DNA of 64,000 nucleotides from Nocardioides sp. (lineage in GTDB: Bacteria > Actinomycetota > Actinomycetes > Propionibacteriales > Nocardioidaceae): positions 29,480 through 93,479 of the forward strand of contig PBYI01000016.1 in the NCBI GenBank assembly GCA_002729525.1. The letters run 5' to 3'. Position numbers and translations under genes: made by a program. Below the pieces are notes generated by a model. It did no database searches. It was not told where the DNA came from and saw only the letters and a list, made by a program, of their open reading frames with translations. Shown in pieces: positions 16,195-25,260 of the stretch; the first letter of the stretch is position 1, and each line of letters starts with the position of its first letter.

Positions 16195-19100
16195 TCACAC
16201 GGCGTGGCTCGGGCGCGATGCGTTCTCTGCGAGCCAGGTCGAGGGGTCGACGTTGTCGGGGCCGTAGATCGAGCCGTTCTTGAGGTGGACCTCGAAGTGG
16301 AGGTGGCAGCCGGAGACGTTGCCCTCCTTGCCGACTTGCCCGATCGGCTCGCCGGCGGCGACGGTCTGGCCTCGGCTCACGCTGATGTTCTGCATGTGGG
16401 CGTACCAGGTGGTCAGGGATCCGGCGCCGGTGGTGACCTTGACCAGCTGAGGGCCGGCCCAGCCTTGGCTGGTGTCGATCTTGATGGTGCCGGCGTGGGC
16501 GGCGTAGACGGTGGTGCCGCAGGGCGCGGAGAAGTCGGTGCCGGTGTGCCACTTGGACCAGTAGGGGCCGGTCTCGTGCCAGTTGTGGTTGTCGGTGCCG
16601 ACGTACTTCGCCGGCACCGGGTAGACGACCTCGTTGCAGGACGCGCCCTCGAGGCCGACCGGGGAGATCTTGGCGTCGGGCAGCACGTTGATGTGCGGGT
16701 GGTCCATGTGGTTCTGGGTGGCCGATCCCCGGTCCTCCATCCGCCGCCAGCCTTCGTCGGCTCGAGCGACGGACCAGATCCGCTGGTACCAGATGATGTA
16801 GTCGATGCCGAGCTGGCGGGCGTGGGCCTGGGCGTACGCCGCGAGGGCGTCTCCTTGGGCCTTGCCCGCGGGCGTCAGCGGGACCATGAAGTCGGCCGCC
16901 AGACCGGCGGGGTGGCCGTTGGGGTCGGTGGCGCTGGCGCGGTAGCCGCCGACGGTCTTGATGTCGAACATGGGGCCGAGGATGTTGACCAGCTGGGTCA
17001 GCTGCGGCTTGACCGGACCGAGGTTGTAGTTGGTGTCGGTGGCCACGGCGCACCCGGCGCTGCTGCCGGCGGTCGTGGCGGTCACGAGCGGGTGGTCGGC
17101 GATCTTGCTGGCCTTGGTGCTGTTGTCGACCACGGCGCTGGCCCAGGTGAGGTTGGCGCCGTAGACGTGGTCGATCGGCGCATCCTTCTTGGGCTTCTTG
17201 CAGGGCTCGGCCGAGCCGCCGAACGCGTTGCTCAGCTCGGGGGTCAGCGCGCAGTGCGAGGAGTCGGCGCCGTCCTTGCCGTCGTTGAAGTCGCCCATGA
17301 TGACCGCCGGGATGCCGGTGCCGGCGAGCTCGGTCATGGTGGCCGCCTGGCGGCGCAGTGCTTCCTTGCGGTGCGCCGCGGCGTTGCCCTGGGTGTTGGC
17401 CGGGTTGTGGATGCTCCAGACCCAGATCACCTGACCGGCGCTGGGGCCGCCGGCCGTGCCGGTCAGCTGGACCAGCGGCATGCCGACGTCCTTGCCGCCG
17501 AAGTAGGGGATGTCGACCAGACGGGCGTCGGTCTGCTCCCACTCGTTGCGGTCCCAGATCACCCGGTTCTGCGCCTTGCCGCTGGCCGGGTACATGCCCC
17601 ACTGGGCGGCGTAGCGGTCAGCGAGGGCCTTGGCCTGGGGCGGGTGGACCTCCTGGAGTCCGGCGATGGAGACGCCGGCGTTCTCGATCGTGCGCATGGC
17701 GCCGGGGAGGCGCTTGTCCCAGGTGTCGTAGGCGGGCCGCTCCCCCGCGGTGTCGGTGTGGCCAGCACCGAGGAGGTTGAGGGTCCCGACGGTGACAGGG
17801 TTGACGGTGTCGTTCTGGCAGGTGGAGACGTTGGTGGTGCCGCCCTCGTCGGGGAGGTCGGGCAGGTCGCCGCCGAGCAGGTCGGTGATGTCGCCGGCGA
17901 CGTCTTCCCACTGTGCGTAGGCGTCGGGGTAGCCCGAGCGCTGGACGGCCTGCGCGGCCTGGGTGAGCGCCATGTTCTGCCAGCCCGGGATGTCGAGCAG
18001 GCCGGGGTTGCCGGTGTGCTGGGCCTGGCCGAAGAAGGCGCGGGCGGCGAGGACGGGGTTGGTGATCTCGGCCCGGCTCCCCCAGCCGGTGGAGGGACGC
18101 TGCTGGAACAGGCCGCCGGAGTCCCGGTCGCCGCCGGTGAGGTTGACCAGCTTGGACTCCTGGATCGCGGTGGCGATCGCGATCTGCAGTCCGTAGCGGG
18201 AGATCTTGAGGTCGCGGGCGACCTGGGCGATGGTGATCGCGTTGCGGGCCTGCTCGGCGGTCATGGTCGGGTAGTTGGACGCGAACCGCAGGCGCATCAG
18301 CTGGGCGAGGACGTCGCCGGACGGGGGCTCGGCGGCGGTCTTCGGGGTGTAGGCCGCCGGCACGACACCGTCGTTGGCGGTGGCGGTCTCCGGCGCGCTC
18401 TCCGGGCCGGCGCCGTTCATCGCGATCCGGGCCGAGAGCCAGTGGTGGTCCGACACCATGGTGCCGTCCCAGCCCTGCTCGAGGCGGGCGCCCTGGTGGT
18501 GGGGGAAGAAGATGAAGTCGACGCCGTGGTTGTGCCAGCCGTAGCCGGCGGCCTTCATCTTCGCGGCCGCCGTCCAGGGGATGTCGGTGTAGGAGGCCTG
18601 GGTGTTCATGTCGCCACCGATCAGGACCGGGCCGTGGGCGGCGAGCGAGTTGCGCAGCTGCAGCAGGATGTCCATGCCGGCGCCGTACTGCTGGGGCCTC
18701 GTCAGCGGCGGGTTGCCGTGCTGCTTGGGCCAGCGGTGGGGGTTGGTCATGTGGTGGGTGGAGACCACCGAGACCACGGCGCCGTCGGCGCGGCGCAGCA
18801 TCACCCACGTCGCGAAGCGATCCCAGGTGACCGGCCGTCCGTCGTAGAAAGTCTTGTCGTCGTCGACGAGCTGGACTCGGCCGCCGTTGACCTTCGTCCA
18901 GGTTGAGCTCTTCCAGAGCACGACGTTGCCCATGGCCTGCTCGGCGCCGGCGCCGGTTCCGGCCGGGGCCGACACTCGGAAGGCGGAGTAGCCGGGGGCG
19001 GCGGCTTCGATCTGCGCCAGGCTCCAGCCGCTGGCCTCGTTGAGGGTGACGAACTCGGGGTTCTTGGACAGGACCTTGGGCATGGATGCCCGGAACCCGT

Positions 19101-19341
19101 CGAGGCCGGAGCGGCGCGGGATGTTGGCCTGCGCCATGGTGATCTTGCCCTTGACCGGGCCTCCCACCGGGCCGTCGATGGCTCCAAGGTCACCGAGCTC
19201 GGTGGGCCCGGTGCCTTGGCTGCTCTGAGTGCGGCACTCGGCGGCCGCGGTGGTGGTCATCACCACCACCAGGCTGATGAGGAGCGGGAGCCCCATGAAG
19301 ATGATCAGGACGGGCAGTCCGGCGAGCAAAGGCTTCTTCAT
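16195..19341 (-). CDS. Secreted five-domain protein: two nuclease-fold domains, lysozyme-like, M15-like and M23 peptidase
   Basis: 1048-aa exported protein with an N-terminal membrane/signal segment (LLAGLPVLIIFMGLPLLISL). In order: residues 60-310, an endonuclease/exonuclease/phosphatase (EEP) domain with VTLNEA, IGGDMNTQ near 242 and VSDHHWL; about 345-470, a lysozyme-like domain (AIATAIQESKLVNL, GGLFQQRPSTGWGS); 520-790, a second EEP domain with AGLQEV, IMGDFND near 680, IDHVYG and ADHPLV; 790-925, an M15/ARB-07466-like domain (GYRASATDPNGHPAGLAADF, DHPHINV); 925-1045, an M23 endopeptidase with HTGTDFSAPCG and HLHFEVH. The wall-cutting domains fit a VirB1-like job of opening peptidoglycan for the channel. 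Why two EEP domains with complete-looking active sites are attached is not obvious; outside the cell they might cut DNA or phosphoesters. Very large for its class. Confidence 0.88.
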   Translation of the reverse strand: MKKPLLAGLPVLIIFMGLPLLISLVVVMTTTAAAECRTQSSQGTGPTELGDLGAIDGPVGGPVKGKITMAQANIPRRSGLDGFRASMPKVLSKNPEFVTLNEASGWSLAQIEAAAPGYSAFRVSAPAGTGAGAEQAMGNVVLWKSSTWTKVNGGRVQLVDDDKTFYDGRPVTWDRFATWVMLRRADGAVVSVVSTHHMTNPHRWPKQHGNPPLTRPQQYGAGMDILLQLRNSLAAHGPVLIGGDMNTQASYTDIPWTAAAKMKAAGYGWHNHGVDFIFFPHHQGARLEQGWDGTMVSDHHWLSARIAMNGAGPESAPETATANDGVVPAAYTPKTAAEPPSGDVLAQLMRLRFASNYPTMTAEQARNAITIAQVARDLKISRYGLQIAIATAIQESKLVNLTGGDRDSGGLFQQRPSTGWGSRAEITNPVLAARAFFGQAQHTGNPGLLDIPGWQNMALTQAAQAVQRSGYPDAYAQWEDVAGDITDLLGGDLPDLPDEGGTTNVSTCQNDTVNPVTVGTLNLLGAGHTDTAGERPAYDTWDKRLPGAMRTIENAGVSIAGLQEVHPPQAKALADRYAAQWGMYPASGKAQNRVIWDRNEWEQTDARLVDIPYFGGKDVGMPLVQLTGTAGGPSAGQVIWVWSIHNPANTQGNAAAHRKEALRRQAATMTELAGTGIPAVIMGDFNDGKDGADSSHCALTPELSNAFGGSAEPCKKPKKDAPIDHVYGANLTWASAVVDNSTKASKIADHPLVTATTAGSSAGCAVATDTNYNLGPVKPQLTQLVNILGPMFDIKTVGGYRASATDPNGHPAGLAADFMVPLTPAGKAQGDALAAYAQAHARQLGIDYIIWYQRIWSVARADEGWRRMEDRGSATQNHMDHPHINVLPDAKISPVGLEGASCNEVVYPVPAKYVGTDNHNWHETGPYWSKWHTGTDFSAPCGTTVYAAHAGTIKIDTSQGWAGPQLVKVTTGAGSLTTWYAHMQNISVSRGQTVAAGEPIGQVGKEGNVSGCHLHFEVHLKNGSIYGPDNVDPSTWLAENASRPSHAV

Positions 19342-19369
19342 GACAGGTCAGTCCGGAGGTCGCGCGCAC

Positions 19370-20905
19370 TCAGGCGGCGGCCTCGATGGCCTCGTTGGTG
19401 TAGTAGAGCTTCTTCTCCAGCGGGTGGAGCACCGTCTGGACCTTGTACATGGCGTCGCCGATGCACCACAGCGCGCGGCCCTTGTCCTGCATCGCCCACC
19501 CGGAGACGAGGTCCTGGGCGATCGGGCCGAGGCCGAGCATGGAGTCGAGCTCGCGGGCGACGCGGGGCTTCTGGGCGCCGAGGATCTTGATGTCGGCCAG
19601 CTCGAGGAGGTCCTTGGCGATCATGGATGCCTGGGAGTCGGCGTCGCCGACCGAGAGCAGGTCCGAGGGCTTGTGCAGGTTGCAGAACTGGATGTCGCCG
19701 CCCTTGCCGGCCATGCCGCGCGAGAGCCGCAGGTCGGCGTCGAAGCTGGCCACCGCGGCGGTTCCCAGGCGCATCTGCTTCCAGACCTCGTCGCGAACCA
19801 CGATGCGCAGGTCGCCGGGCTCGGCGATCTCCCGCAGGCCGCGGCCCCAGGAGTTCATGCACAGCAGCGCGATGCCTACGGCCTCATCGCCCAGGCCGTC
19901 GAGCCGGGAGAGGCTGAACGACTGGATCGGGGCGCGCCAGTCGACCTCGATGTTGGTGAAGTCGTCGAAGAGGCCGGCCAGCGTGCCGGTGACCAGCTCG
20001 CCGAGCGCGTTGCGCAGGAGCCGGGTCTCGTCGAGGAACTGGCGGGTGTTCGCGTACTCGCAGGCCCGGACGAGCTCCTCGGTGGGGTTGCGCAGCAGGT
20101 CCCACAGCCGCGGGATGGTGGTCTCTTTCAGGACGCTGTTGCCGGCGGCGTAGCCGGTGAGGATCGCGAGCGCATTGCGTACGACGTCGGCCTCGTCGGG
20201 GCCGAACGGCACCCGGCGCTCGTCGTCGATCTTCATGCTGCCGACCAGGCCGCGGACCAGGACCAGCCACCGGTTGAAGATGATGGTGGCGCGTCGCTGC
20301 GCCTCCTCGGCCGAGAGCTTGTCCCACCCGTGGCTGAGCGGCCCCATGTCGAGCGGGTTGACCCGCGCCGGCATCCCGGGGCCGATCGCGAACGGCTCGA
20401 CGCCGAGCGCGCGGCACAGCGACTCGTACTCGTCCTTGACGTCGCCGGTGACCAGGGTGCGGTAGCCGAACGGCATCATCCGGGTGCAGAAGCCCTTGGT
20501 GGTTCCCGACTTCCCGCTGCCCGGCTTGGCGAACTGGAAGATGTTGGGGTTGGTGGCGGGGACGTCGTCGCGCAGCACCCATCCGAACGGGTCGCAGTAG
20601 AACGAGCCGCCGGAGAGCTGGTCGACGCCCATCTGCGCTCCGGTCGGGGGCAGGGCGGGCGCAGAGACGAACGGCCAGAACACCGGAGCCTGGTCGCTGG
20701 TCATCCGCCAGGCCAGTGCCGGGGCGCTGGCGGCGGCCCAGCCGCGGCCGCTGCGGGCGGCACCGCGACGCGGGGCGTACCGGAACAGCCGGGGCTCCTT
20801 GGCCTCCGGCGCGAAGGCGGGGATCGTGGGCAGGTCGTGCCCGAAGTCGGACAGCAGGGCGGCCATGTCGCGGCCGCCGCGGCGGTTGCGGCGGGGGGTG
20901 GTCAT
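19370..20905 (-). CDS. VirB4/TraC-like secretion ATPase
   Basis: 511 aa from ATG 20905 (TGATG overlap with the previous gene). Walker A is QFAKPGSGKSGTTKGF near residue 125 and a second acidic strand is LRIVVRDEVWKQM near 395. The phrase TGDVKDEYESLCRALGVEPF is typical of actinobacterial VirB4-like ATPases encoded next to SCO6880. It should power assembly of the secretion channel at the inner face of the membrane. The N-terminal third (proline-rich, RYAPRRGAARSG) is variable. Confidence 0.9.
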   Translation of the reverse strand: MTTPRRNRRGGRDMAALLSDFGHDLPTIPAFAPEAKEPRLFRYAPRRGAARSGRGWAAASAPALAWRMTSDQAPVFWPFVSAPALPPTGAQMGVDQLSGGSFYCDPFGWVLRDDVPATNPNIFQFAKPGSGKSGTTKGFCTRMMPFGYRTLVTGDVKDEYESLCRALGVEPFAIGPGMPARVNPLDMGPLSHGWDKLSAEEAQRRATIIFNRWLVLVRGLVGSMKIDDERRVPFGPDEADVVRNALAILTGYAAGNSVLKETTIPRLWDLLRNPTEELVRACEYANTRQFLDETRLLRNALGELVTGTLAGLFDDFTNIEVDWRAPIQSFSLSRLDGLGDEAVGIALLCMNSWGRGLREIAEPGDLRIVVRDEVWKQMRLGTAAVASFDADLRLSRGMAGKGGDIQFCNLHKPSDLLSVGDADSQASMIAKDLLELADIKILGAQKPRVARELDSMLGLGPIAQDLVSGWAMQDKGRALWCIGDAMYKVQTVLHPLEKKLYYTNEAIEAAA

Positions 20906-22410
20906 CAGGCGTCTCCGCTCCGGGTCAGGCTCGTGCCGAGGGGGATGGTGGACGCGGCGAACCCGACGTCCTGGGCGAGGTCGAGGCGCAGCGGCGCGAA
21001 CCCGGCGCGCCGGACCGAGGCGTCCAGTCGGCGACCGAACTCGGTGATCCGCATGGTCTTCGGGACGGTGACGGTGCACACGCCGTAGGGCCGGGTCAGT
21101 GAGTTGCCGCGGGCCAGCTTCGCGTCCAGGCCGCGGGCCTTGTGGGCCTCGTCGCGCTGCTTGGCGCGGGTCTTGCGGCCGAGCTTCTCGTTCATGCCCT
21201 CGGCCAGGTCGGCGGCCCACTCGGCGTTGCCGGACTGCCGGTCGGCCTTGGACTGGGACACGATCGGGTAGGCGACGACGAACGAGCGTCGCTCCCCGGA
21301 CTCGCTCGGGGTCAGGATCGGCGCCAGGGCGCCCATCGCGACGCCGCGGGTCGGGAGCTTGATGGTGGCGCTGACCGAGTTCCAGGCGTCGTGGCTGTAG
21401 TGGCGCACCGTCGCGTCGGCACCGGAGGGGCCGGCCATCGCCCACGGGACGTCGGCGTTGACGTTCGGGTCCTTCTCGCGCATCGAGAGGGCCTCGACGA
21501 TGCCGGCGCGGTCGCCGGGGGCGAACCCGGTCCGGCAGGCCAGCGCGAGCTCGGGTGAGGTGAGCCAGCGGACCGTGGTCATCCCCATCGGGCCGCGCAG
21601 CTGGGCCTCGATCTCGCCCATGAGCAGGTAGAGCTCACGGCAGCGGCCCTCGAAGCCGCCGCCGGACTCCTTGGCCGAGCGGGCGATCCGGGTCTCGGGG
21701 ACGACGATCGTCACGAACGTCTCGGTGCGCACCGACGCCTGGGTGAGGCCGTGGGCCAGGCCGGTGTTGACGACCTCCGAGAGCTCCGGTGCGTTGGGGC
21801 GGCGGTGGCGGTTGACCCACAGGTCGCGCTCGGCGCCGTCCTCGGGGACGGTGCGCACCATAAAGAGGATCTCGTCGACCTTCTCGGTGCGGCCGGCGAC
21901 GTCGAGCAGACCGGCCAGAGCCTCGCCGTAGCGGGCGCGCTCCTCGACGTCCTTCATGCCGATGCCCGGGTGGACGATCGAGGCGGTGACCGCCCAGGTC
22001 TTCATGGCGTGGTTCTCGATGATCGCCACGCGCTGCGACTGCGAGCCGTGCGGCGGGCCGTCGTGGATCTGGACGCCCTGCAGGACTCCGGGCAGGTCCG
22101 GGGTGTCGAGGTCCTCGGCGCGACCCTGGGTTGCCTTGGCGCGGAACGAGGTCCAGCCGAGCAGGCCCCCGACGGCGTACATCGTCGAGGCGAACACCCA
22201 GCCTGTGGCCGATCGGCCGCGCACGGGGATCACGGTGATGGCCAGCAGGAACAGCCAGACCAGGGCGAACAGGAACGCGGAGAACCATGCTCCGCGGCTG
22301 ATCGCCCAGAACGCCGGCAGGCTGGCCAGCGCCAGGAACATCAGCTGGCCTCCGGAGAGGCCGAAGAACCAGCCGATGCGGTCGCGCTGGTAGTCGGCGT
22401 AGGTGGTCAT
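20905..22410 (-). CDS. SCO6880 family type IV secretion protein
   Basis: 501-aa protein of the actinobacterial SCO6880 family. Two membrane segments at residues about 22-62 (MFLALASLPAFWAIS, FLFALVWLFLLAITVIP) and perhaps a third near 75-88 are followed by a large cytoplasmic domain with the family phrases HAMKTWAVTASIVHPGIGM and SFVVAYPIVSQSKADRQSG. It is thought to combine the VirB3 membrane part with the VirB4 N-terminal domain, complementing the ATPase encoded immediately after it. The ATG at 22410 is well supported. Confidence 0.9.
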   Translation of the reverse strand: MTTYADYQRDRIGWFFGLSGGQLMFLALASLPAFWAISRGAWFSAFLFALVWLFLLAITVIPVRGRSATGWVFASTMYAVGGLLGWTSFRAKATQGRAEDLDTPDLPGVLQGVQIHDGPPHGSQSQRVAIIENHAMKTWAVTASIVHPGIGMKDVEERARYGEALAGLLDVAGRTEKVDEILFMVRTVPEDGAERDLWVNRHRRPNAPELSEVVNTGLAHGLTQASVRTETFVTIVVPETRIARSAKESGGGFEGRCRELYLLMGEIEAQLRGPMGMTTVRWLTSPELALACRTGFAPGDRAGIVEALSMREKDPNVNADVPWAMAGPSGADATVRHYSHDAWNSVSATIKLPTRGVAMGALAPILTPSESGERRSFVVAYPIVSQSKADRQSGNAEWAADLAEGMNEKLGRKTRAKQRDEAHKARGLDAKLARGNSLTRPYGVCTVTVPKTMRITEFGRRLDASVRRAGFAPLRLDLAQDVGFAASTIPLGTSLTRSGDA

Positions 22411-22479
22411 CGTCGGCTTCCTTTCTGGTCGGTGAGGTCAGTGGGGGTCGATCGGTGCTCGAGGTGGGGGCGCATCGGG

Positions 22480-24489
22480 CTACACCGCCACCGGTGGGAT
22501 GCCGCCCGCTGCGGCGCCGGCGCCGCCGGCACCTCCGGCCGCTCCCCCGCCGCCTGCGGCCGGGGTCTTGGGAGCTGCGCCCGCTCCCCCGCCACCGGGG
22601 CCGCCGCCCTGGTCGCCGGATCCGCCGCCCGGTCCGCCGCCGCCGGGCAGCGTCGGCGGGGTGGGCGGTGCAGGAGGCGTGGGTGGCGTCGGCAGCGAGG
22701 AGTCGCCGTCGGTCTGGTCGCCGCCCTGCGAATCCGACTGCTTCCCGCCCTGGCCGCCGGACTGCCGCCCACCCATGCCGCTGAAGTCGGGGCCATAGGT
22801 GTTCTGTCCGACCCCGGCCTGGTTGGTCTCGTCCGACATGAGCGAGGTCGCCTTCGCGCCGGCGGAGTTGATCGCCCCGAGCCCGGCCGCGAGCGCCTGG
22901 CCGACGCCGCCGAAGCTGCCGAGGAAGCCCTGGGTGGACTTGTTGAACCGGTCGCCGGTCGAGGACTCGGCGCTCTGCTCGCCCGAGGAGCGTCCGTTGG
23001 CGTCGGTGGTCGACGCGGCCGAGGAGCCGCCGCCCGCGCCGCCGCCGAGCAGGCCCTGGAGGCCGCCCTGGATGGCCATGCCCTGGCGGAACGATGCGCC
23101 GCTGGGGGTGCCGGGGTCGACGAAGGCCAGGAGCTTGAACAGCGACAGCGGGGCGACGACGCTGATCAGGATCGTCATTACGGCCGGCAGTGCGGTGCCG
23201 AAGGTCTTCGCGGTGTCCTCGGCCAGGTGGGCCGCGACACCGTTTGCGAACTGCACACCGATGCCAAGCACCGTGATCATCAGGACCGGGGTGAACGCCG
23301 CGGCGTGCAGCCACCGCAGGCTCTTCCAGAACCAGGACCGGGTGAAGTCCGAGACCAGGCCGGCGGCCGACAGGGGCCCGGTAGCGGTGAGCACCAGCAG
23401 CGAGGCCGCCCGTGCGAGGTAGACCAGGAGGTGGCCGATGGCGGCCAGCCACAGGAAGATCCCGAGGAAGGCCAGCGCGGTAGCCACGCCGGCGTCGGTG
23501 ATGTCGTCGACGCCGAGGCCGCCGAGCGGGTCCCAGTCCGGCCAGGTCTGCACCTTGAGCAGCGACTTCATCAACGCCCGCGTGATCGCACCACAGGCCG
23601 CGATCAGGGTGACGGCGTAGCCGAACCAGCACGCGTTGATGACGACGAACTGGCCGGCTCCGATGAGCGCCCGGGCGAGTCCCTTGCCTTCACGCTTGAA
23701 GGCCGCGGCGCCGAGCTGGATCATCGCCAAGATGACCACCAGGGCCAGGGCCAGCCACAGGGTGAAGGCGTAGACGTCCTTACCGGGGCCGTCGGCCCGC
23801 AGATCGGGGGTCAAGAACAGCTCGCTGAACGTGAGCACGATCCGCAGCACGAACAGGCCGGAGTTCCAGACCGCGAGCATGGCCGCAGTCCAGGCGTCGG
23901 CGGCCGCCTTGGCGATGACGTCGCCGATGGCCTCGAACGGGTTGGGGATGTCACCCACGCCGGGGATGCCGCCACCGAAGAGGTCACCGACGTTCGGCAG
24001 ACCGGGGATTCCGGGGAGCCCGGGAACCCCAGGCAGCCCGGGCAACCCGGGCAGGACGCCGCCGCAGATGGCGTCGAGGATGCCGCAGCCGTCCGGGAGC
24101 AGGTTGCCCGCGCCGTCCAGGACGTTGCCGGCCCCGTCGATCAGGTTCCCGGCGCCGTCCTTCACGTCGCCGGCGGCGTCCTTGCCGCAGTCGATCGGGT
24201 CGCTGGCGCAGTCGAGTGCGTCGCCGCCGAGGTCGCAGAGGGCGTCGGGGCCGGGGCAGCCCATCTTCACGTTGCCGCGGGCCGGCAGTCGGCCGCTGGT
24301 GGCGGCCGGGGTGAGCTCGGCTGTGGTGGCGGCCGAGCTGGTCGCCGGCTCAGCGGCGGCCGCCGCGGGCGGCTGCAGGGTGGTCGCAGCTCCGAGGAGC
24401 GTGGTGAGGACCAGGATCGCCAGGGCGGCCCTGATCAGGTGGCCCAGTCGGAGCGCCCGGGGCGCGGTGGCGATGGCGGTCGTGGTCAC
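22480..24489 (-). CDS. VirB6/TrbL-like polytopic membrane protein
   Basis: 669 aa. A signal-like hydrophobic stretch (AALAILVLTTLLGAATTL, residues 20-38) is followed by a long extracytoplasmic region containing a collagen-like run of GLPG/GVPG/GIPG triplets (about 148-170). About five membrane segments follow between 205 and 460 (LALALVVILAMIQLGAAAF, FVVINACWFGYAVTLIAACG and others). The C-terminal 190 residues are low-complexity Gly/Pro/Ser. The plan matches TrbL/VirB6 channel proteins. Its ATG overlaps the previous stop (ATGA). Confidence 0.85.
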   Translation of the reverse strand: MTTTAIATAPRALRLGHLIRAALAILVLTTLLGAATTLQPPAAAAAEPATSSAATTAELTPAATSGRLPARGNVKMGCPGPDALCDLGGDALDCASDPIDCGKDAAGDVKDGAGNLIDGAGNVLDGAGNLLPDGCGILDAICGGVLPGLPGLPGVPGLPGIPGLPNVGDLFGGGIPGVGDIPNPFEAIGDVIAKAAADAWTAAMLAVWNSGLFVLRIVLTFSELFLTPDLRADGPGKDVYAFTLWLALALVVILAMIQLGAAAFKREGKGLARALIGAGQFVVINACWFGYAVTLIAACGAITRALMKSLLKVQTWPDWDPLGGLGVDDITDAGVATALAFLGIFLWLAAIGHLLVYLARAASLLVLTATGPLSAAGLVSDFTRSWFWKSLRWLHAAAFTPVLMITVLGIGVQFANGVAAHLAEDTAKTFGTALPAVMTILISVVAPLSLFKLLAFVDPGTPSGASFRQGMAIQGGLQGLLGGGAGGGSSAASTTDANGRSSGEQSAESSTGDRFNKSTQGFLGSFGGVGQALAAGLGAINSAGAKATSLMSDETNQAGVGQNTYGPDFSGMGGRQSGGQGGKQSDSQGGDQTDGDSSLPTPPTPPAPPTPPTLPGGGGPGGGSGDQGGGPGGGGAGAAPKTPAAGGGGAAGGAGGAGAAAGGIPPVAV

Positions 24490-25259
24490 TGGGGGGCTCC
24501 GTTGATCCGGATCCAGCCGGCCTTCTCGAACTCGGGGGTGCCGGGAGCCACGGCCTGCGGCTGGCCCTCCGAGACCAGGTGCTGGATGTCGGCTTCGCTG
24601 CCCGTGACCAGGCGCCAGTCGCCGTCGATCCAGCGCATCAGCTGGGTGCCGGCGTAGAGGCTGTCGTGGACCTTGCCGTCGGCGGTGGTGAGCGTGACGT
24701 AGCTGAGCAGGTTCACCGCGTAGTAGCCGGTGTCGAGCTGCTCGAGGGTGTAGGCGATCGGGGTGAGGGCGTACGACGCGGGGGCGGGCACGTCGCCGTC
24801 CTTGGGGACGCCGGCCTGCTTGCGGCGCAGCTCGACCGCGGCGCGGGCTCGCTCCTCGAAGGTGGCCTTGTCCTCGGGGTCGGCGTAGAGGCCGGCGACG
24901 GTGACGGCCTGGTCGTAGTCGAACCCGAGCTGGGCCTTGGCCACCTCGACTTGGAGTGCCACGGCGCCGAGGTCGGTGGCCGGGAACCCGGTCGGGTGGC
25001 CGTCGACCTGGTCGGTGCCGGTCGGGATCACGACGCCGTCGGCGGGCGCGGTGTCCGGGGCGACCTGCTCGACCGAGGTGTTCTCGACGGTCTGGCTCGA
25101 ATTGTCCCCGCCGACCGTGTCGGAGGTGCCGGCGTCGTCGGCTCGGCTGCGGGCACCGAGCCAGACGACGGTGGCCACCATGGTGGCGATCGCCACCAGG
25201 ATGCCGATGCGCACGAGGGTGGCGCGCGAGTCGTCGTTGCCGGTCGTCAGGTTCTTCAT
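24486..25259 (-). CDS. VirB8-like single-pass transfer protein
   Basis: 257 aa from ATG 25259, one base after the previous stop. A membrane segment at residues 15-35 (VRIGILVAIATMVATVVWLG) is followed by a disordered Thr/Ser/Asp linker and a C-terminal domain with the alternating strands expected of an NTF2-like VirB8 fold (LDTGYYAVNLLSYVTLTT, LMRWIDGDWRLVTG). With its neighbour it probably forms the periplasmic scaffold of the channel. The fold is inferred from topology and context, not from a strong motif. Confidence 0.7.
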   Translation of the reverse strand: MKNLTTGNDDSRATLVRIGILVAIATMVATVVWLGARSRADDAGTSDTVGGDNSSQTVENTSVEQVAPDTAPADGVVIPTGTDQVDGHPTGFPATDLGAVALQVEVAKAQLGFDYDQAVTVAGLYADPEDKATFEERARAAVELRRKQAGVPKDGDVPAPASYALTPIAYTLEQLDTGYYAVNLLSYVTLTTADGKVHDSLYAGTQLMRWIDGDWRLVTGSEADIQHLVSEGQPQAVAPGTPEFEKAGWIRINGAPQ

Positions 25260-25260
25260 C

